Below are positions 60,727-64,000 of a stretch of 64,000 nucleotides of DNA, one piece after another. Both the position numbers and the translations under genes were made by a program. Source of the stretch: Shouchella sp047238345 (GTDB lineage Bacteria > Bacillota > Bacilli > Bacillales > Bacillaceae_D). The stretch spans positions 248,001 through 312,000 of the forward strand of contig NZ_JBDFMQ010000001.1 in assembly GCF_047238345.1 (NCBI RefSeq), given 5' to 3'. A model generated the notes under the pieces. It was given only the letters and a program-made list of their open reading frames with translations, ran no database searches and was not told the origin of the DNA. Positions within the stretch are counted from its first letter, which is position 1, and each line of letters starts with the position of its first letter.

Positions 60727-61383
60727 CTATTGATAAGCAGTCGCAATATATGCAGAACCTCTTTTAAAAACTGTCTCAGTATACCAAGTTTTAACATGCT
60801 TACCTGCCGCAGTACGTTCAACATGCTTCCATTTTTGATAAGTTAAATCATGTCTAACTCCTAATTTACTATAACGCTTAGGATCAGCAGGATATGAAAC
60901 CGTAGCAGAAGTACTGTGTTTAACACTTATAGTAGCTGAGAAACCATTGTATTTGTAAGTTCCGCTCATTGAAAAGCTTTTTCCAGAAGTAATGGTATAT
61001 TTGTCAGCTTTACTCCAATTTGGAGTATGTTTATGATAACTTATCCATGCCTTATTGGCTTTATGTTCGTTAGTTTTAGTAGAAGTGACTTTTGTATAGG
61101 AAGCGAATGGTTTAATAGTGTTAATTGATTCCAAATAATAATTCATATCTTCCTGATTATCAAAAATTGTAATGCTACCATCTTCTTCCGTATATTGATA
61201 TGGTGCATCAACTTCTAATTCAACTTCTGCGTCCTCTAGCTTTATTAGTTCATTATAATTATTTAGTTCTGATTATTCTGTCATTTCTGCGTGAGCGAGG
61301 TTTTTCCCTAAAGTCAAAATATTTAATAAGATTATAACTGATAAAACTAATACCAAAAACCTTGAAGGGTTCACATTGGCCAT
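60727..61383 (-). pseudogene. Secreted protein gene with an in-frame stop at codon 37
   Basis: ATG at 61383 after GAGGAG. Signal peptide MANVNPSRFLVLVLSVIILL... with cleavage after LAHA. Codon 37 (61275-61273) is TAA; the same frame then continues for 180 codons to the stop at 60727 (SELNNYNELIKLEDAEVELE, ..., GTYKYNGFSATISVKHST, YTETVFKRGSAYIATAYQ). The mature part is basic and beta-rich. No family recognised. Either a recent nonsense mutation, or a sequencing/strain variant. Confidence 0.75.
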
Positions 61384-61492
61384 TTTTCATTCTCCTCTTC
61401 TTTTTTTAATTTATGATGATTTATAAAGTTATCTTTAGTATAATTATTAAGAAAATAAATGCAAGTAAAATTTTTAAAAGGTGGATAAATTT

Positions 61493-61669
61493 GTGAAATT
61501 ATTGTCAGGAATACTTTGTCTTATCTTTACTTTTATATTTGTGACTTATCTTTATGGATTGCATCAAATCTCTTCATCAATGTATACACCTGTTTTAATT
61601 GTTTTCCCTGCAATACTAATGGTTCTTGCTATTTTTCTAGTATATAGTTATTACAAAGAAGAAAAATAA
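61493..61669 (+). CDS. Small two-helix membrane protein
   Basis: A 58-residue hydrophobic protein. GTG at 61493 with AAAGGTGG 8 nt upstream (the in-frame GTG at 61481 overlaps that site). Two helices: LLSGILCLIFTFIFVTYLYG and YTPVLIVFPAILMVLAIFLV, basic tail. Divergent from the disrupted secreted protein, possibly its immunity partner (speculative). Confidence 0.65.
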   Translation: MKLLSGILCLIFTFIFVTYLYGLHQISSSMYTPVLIVFPAILMVLAIFLVYSYYKEEK

Positions 61670-61685
61670 ACGATCCGTATATAAA

Positions 61686-61726
61686 ACAGAAGTAGAAGTT
61701 TTGCTCTTGCAAAGCTTCTTTTTAGT
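61686..61726 (+). terminator. Terminator
   Basis: AGAAGTTTTGC / GCAAAGCTTCT hairpin followed by TTTTT, with small bulges. Confidence 0.7.
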
Positions 61727-61961
61727 TGGTGTGAGAATCGTAACGTTTTTAATAACCCTCTATAGATTTTTTGAACCAATTTTGAATTATGAAATTAATC
61801 GTCCTTAAAAATCTCCTTCACCGCCCGTTGTAACAATGAATCATATAGTTAAATGTATGAAAAAACTTAATTTTTTAAATGATAAGTGTTTGAAATCGTT
61901 TAATAAGGTTAATAGAGTAGAGAGCAGTTTTTTTGCGAAAATTTGGAAAGGAGCGAGTGAA

Positions 61962-62387
61962 ATGAAGTTGACGTTACAAGATGCACAAGAAGTGATCGCA
62001 GCAGCGGAAGAAAAAGCGAAACAGCTTAACGTGAAAATGGTAATTTCCGTTGTGGATGACGGTGGAAATATGATTGCTGTTCATCGCATGGATGATGCGT
62101 GGCTAGCGAGTGTTGATATTGCTCAGAAGAAAGCGTGGACCTCTGTCGCATTAAAAACGAAAACATCAGAGTTAGCTGAAGCAACTGTTCCAAATGCAGA
62201 GTTATATGGATTAAATACAACGAACGATGGTCGAATTGTCTTGTTTGGAGGAGGCATTCCGTTAAGACATGGAGAGACGATTGTTGGTGCCATTGGCGTA
62301 AGCGGTAGTTCAGTAGAGGATGACGTGACTGTTGCAGAAGCTGGTGTTTATCGTTTTGATGACGATCTAGCAAAAGCAGGGATGTAA
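61962..62387 (+). CDS. GlcG/HbpS family heme-binding-like protein
   Basis: A 141-residue DUF336 protein: LTLQDAQEVIAAAEEKAKQL, VISVVDDGGNMIAVHRMDDA, FGGGIPLRHGETIVGAIGVS. AAAGGAG stands before the ATG at 61962; the frame runs upstream without a site. HbpS binds heme in Streptomyces; GlcG-like genes often sit by dehydrogenases. It is 27 bases from formaldehyde dehydrogenase, so they are probably cotranscribed. Confidence 0.88.
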   Translation: MKLTLQDAQEVIAAAEEKAKQLNVKMVISVVDDGGNMIAVHRMDDAWLASVDIAQKKAWTSVALKTKTSELAEATVPNAELYGLNTTNDGRIVLFGGGIPLRHGETIVGAIGVSGSSVEDDVTVAEAGVYRFDDDLAKAGM

Positions 62388-62414
62388 GCATCGTTAAACT
62401 ATAGGAGGGATAAG

Positions 62415-63629
62415 ATGGCGAACAATCGTGGTGTTGTATACATGGGCAAGAAGGGTGTTGAGATTCAAGACATTGAATACCCTGAATTAGTCTTAAAGGA
62501 TGGACCCGGGGTTCCGAAAGCGAATGTCGGTCGGAAATGTGAACACGGCGTAATTTTAAAAGTCATCGTCACGAATATATGCGGAAGTGACCAGCACATG
62601 GTACGAGGACGGACGACGGCACCAGAAGGGCTTGTTCTAGGGCATGAAATTACTGGTGAAGTCGTCGAAATTGGACGAGATGTGGAGTTCATCGAAAAAG
62701 GGGATATTGTTTCGGTTCCGTTTAACATTGCTTGTGGTCGCTGTGTCATGTGTCAGGAACAGAAAACCCATATTTGTTTGAATGTGAATCCAGAACGACC
62801 TGGTTCAGCCTATGGATATGTGGATATGGGCGGATGGGTTGGCGGTCAATCGGAATATGTGATGGTCCCCTATGCTGATTTTCAATTACTTAAATTTCCG
62901 AATAAAGAAAAGGCCATGGAGAAAATCCTTGATCTTACGATGTTGACCGATATTTTTCCGACAGGTTTCCACGGTGCTTATACAGCTGGAGTTGGCATTG
63001 GCTCGACCGTTTATGTGGCAGGAGCAGGTCCTGTTGGTTTAGCGGCGGCTCATTCTGCACAACTTTTAGGCGCATCGAGCGTCATTGTTGGTGACATGAA
63101 CGAGGAACGATTGGCACAAGCACGCAGCTTTGGTTGTGAAACGGTGGATTTATCCAAACATGATCGACTTGGAGAACAAATTGAAAACATTTTAGGTGTA
63201 GCAGAAGTAGATGCTGCCGTGGACGCGGTTGGCTTTGAAGCATCTGGTCATGGAGAAAATGCAGGAGAACAACCAGCTGCGGTACTTAATGCAATTATGG
63301 ATGTGACCCAAGCGGGCGGAAAGCTTGGCATTCCAGGGCTTTACGTGACGGAAGATCCAGGGGCGTCAGATGAAGATGCAAAAACAGGATCATTAAAGGT
63401 TCGTTTCGGACAAGGGTGGGCAAAAGCGCACACGTTTGTCACGGGTCAAACACCTGCAATGCAATATAACCGAAAGCTAATGAAGTTAATTATGTCGGGG
63501 AAAGCTGATATTGCCAAAGCGGTTAATGCAACCGTCATTTCATTGGATGAAGCACCGGCTGGATATGCGGATTTTGATAGTGGGGTTGCGAAGAAGTTTG
63601 TCATTGATCCACATGGTATGCTGAAATAA
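62415..63629 (+). CDS. fdhA: Glutathione-independent formaldehyde dehydrogenase (zinc, NAD-dependent)
   Basis: A 404-residue medium-chain dehydrogenase. Catalytic Cys in TNICGSDQHMVRGR, GHEITGEVVEIG, structural zinc CGRCVMCQEQKTHIC, NAD motif VYVAGAGPVGLAAAHSAQLL, and the insertion GYVDMGGWVGGQSEYVMVP characteristic of the Pseudomonas FdhA group. It oxidises formaldehyde or alcohols. GGAGGG precedes the ATG. It follows the GlcG gene. Confidence 0.93.
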   Translation: MANNRGVVYMGKKGVEIQDIEYPELVLKDGPGVPKANVGRKCEHGVILKVIVTNICGSDQHMVRGRTTAPEGLVLGHEITGEVVEIGRDVEFIEKGDIVSVPFNIACGRCVMCQEQKTHICLNVNPERPGSAYGYVDMGGWVGGQSEYVMVPYADFQLLKFPNKEKAMEKILDLTMLTDIFPTGFHGAYTAGVGIGSTVYVAGAGPVGLAAAHSAQLLGASSVIVGDMNEERLAQARSFGCETVDLSKHDRLGEQIENILGVAEVDAAVDAVGFEASGHGENAGEQPAAVLNAIMDVTQAGGKLGIPGLYVTEDPGASDEDAKTGSLKVRFGQGWAKAHTFVTGQTPAMQYNRKLMKLIMSGKADIAKAVNATVISLDEAPAGYADFDSGVAKKFVIDPHGMLK

Positions 63630-63637
63630 GGATATAT

Positions 63638-63676
63638 AAACCAAGTAAAGGAATCTTCCTTGCTTGGTTTATTTTT
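63638..63676 (+). terminator. Terminator
   Basis: AAACCAAG-AAGG / CCTT-CTTGGTTT stem with T run. Confidence 0.88.
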
Positions 63677-63719
63677 GGCATAATAGAAGCATACAAAGAG
63701 ATCAAAGGAGCATACATAC

Positions 63720-63914
63720 ATGGATCATGAAGCAGCAGAACAACTAATCGAGCAATTACGAAACGGAGAAAAAGAAGAAGTGGTCATTTCGAAGGATGAG
63801 TTTACAAATTTCCGAGAAGTGCTTGTTAAACAAGCAGACAAAAAAGATTTTCGAGGCAACGCACAACATCGAGGGTCGGTCATTTATACGTATGAGCCTG
63901 GTTGGACGGCGTAA
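63720..63914 (+). CDS. Small hypothetical protein
   Basis: A 64-residue protein, MDHEAAEQLIEQLRNGEKEE... ending YTYEPGWTA, with AAAGGAG 9 nt before the ATG. One N-terminal helix, then a charged region. It resembles small conserved Bacillus proteins but I cannot name the family. The next gene starts 3 bases after its stop. Confidence 0.7.
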   Translation: MDHEAAEQLIEQLRNGEKEEVVISKDEFTNFREVLVKQADKKDFRGNAQHRGSVIYTYEPGWTA

Positions 63915-63917
63915 AAG

Positions 63918-64000
63918 ATGGAAAAGAATGATGCTGTCGTAAAAGCGAATGAGTCTCTTTCTACGGTCGTGGTGAAGATGATTAAAGGGAACCATATTTC
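63918..64000 (+). CDS. Start of a gene running off the window
   Basis: ATG at 63918 directly after the preceding stop; MEKNDAVVKANESLSTVVVK is open to the window end (27 complete codons). No clear ribosome site, consistent with translational coupling. Product unknown. Confidence 0.45.
   Translation, partial: MEKNDAVVKANESLSTVVVKMIKGNHI

Noticed and set aside
1..64000. CRISPR arrays, tRNA or rRNA genes, riboswitches
   Set aside because: No regularly spaced repeats or recognisable structured RNA were found by reading; weak candidates were not supportable.

Overview
The window looks like chromosome from a low-to-moderate GC Bacillaceae species, probably a Shouchella/Alkalihalobacillus-type Bacillus. 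This is inference from Bacillus-style AAAGGAGG ribosome sites, frequent TTG/GTG starts, and typical Bacillus neighbours such as pxpB-pxpC-ycsI-ycsG-pxpA, sdpR-sdpI, murQ-murP-mupG and a YneR-type HesB protein. No rRNA, tRNA or CRISPR array was recognised. Two genes run off the ends of the window.

Layout. 0-3.9 kb (minus strand): a phage-type lysis cassette (ArpU/RinA-like regulator, holin, amidase, peptidoglycan-binding DUF1906-type hydrolase) behind a strong promoter that carries a LexA-like box inside a 36-bp perfect palindrome. 4-6.3 kb: two lipoproteins and two unknown small proteins. 6.6-18.0 kb: an AT-rich arsenic island. It holds arsR-arsB-arsC, arsN1, a cysteine-paired MarR regulator, a minus-strand operon arsL-like radical SAM / aquaporin / CobW GTPase / thioredoxin-fold protein, an XRE-TPR regulator, an ATP-grasp ligase with a CMD-family protein, an ArsP-type permease with a 45-residue Cys-rich peptide, and another winged-helix regulator. 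A serine recombinase with a res-like site lies at 18.1-18.7 kb. 19-23.5 kb: membrane and secreted proteins, sdpR-sdpI, an oxidoreductase. 23.6-30.2 kb: a sigma-54 regulated short-chain acid locus. 30.4-33.8 kb: MurNAc uptake and catabolism. 33.9-35.8 kb: decayed DNA with a dead insertion sequence. 35.9-39.4 kb: a lactococcin-972-type bacteriocin system. 40-43.6 kb: a HesB-like protein and Fur-controlled siderophore uptake. 44-49.6 kb: a TIM-barrel isomerase and the 5-oxoprolinase operon. 49.7-64 kb: ordinary housekeeping and accessory genes (MFS, AraC, MCP, nucleotidase, PHB-depolymerase-type esterase, ferredoxin, glutaminase, helicase, HbpS/GlcG, formaldehyde dehydrogenase).

The strongest candidate for an undescribed system is the arsenic island. 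The radical SAM protein ends in RCCLKC, the arsenite-binding signature of ArsL, which makes the arsenic-carbon bond of the antibiotic (hydroxy)arsinothricin. ArsN1 (arsinothricin N-acetyltransferase) and an ArsP-type organoarsenical permease provide self-protection. The extra genes (aquaporin, CobW GTPase, thioredoxin-fold protein, CMD protein, ATP-grasp amino-acid ligase) are not part of the arsinothricin gene set I know, and no arsM is present. My inference is a biosynthetic cluster that takes up arsenite, forms an arsinothricin-like amino acid and may ligate it into a peptide, under arsenic-sensing and possibly peptide-sensing control.
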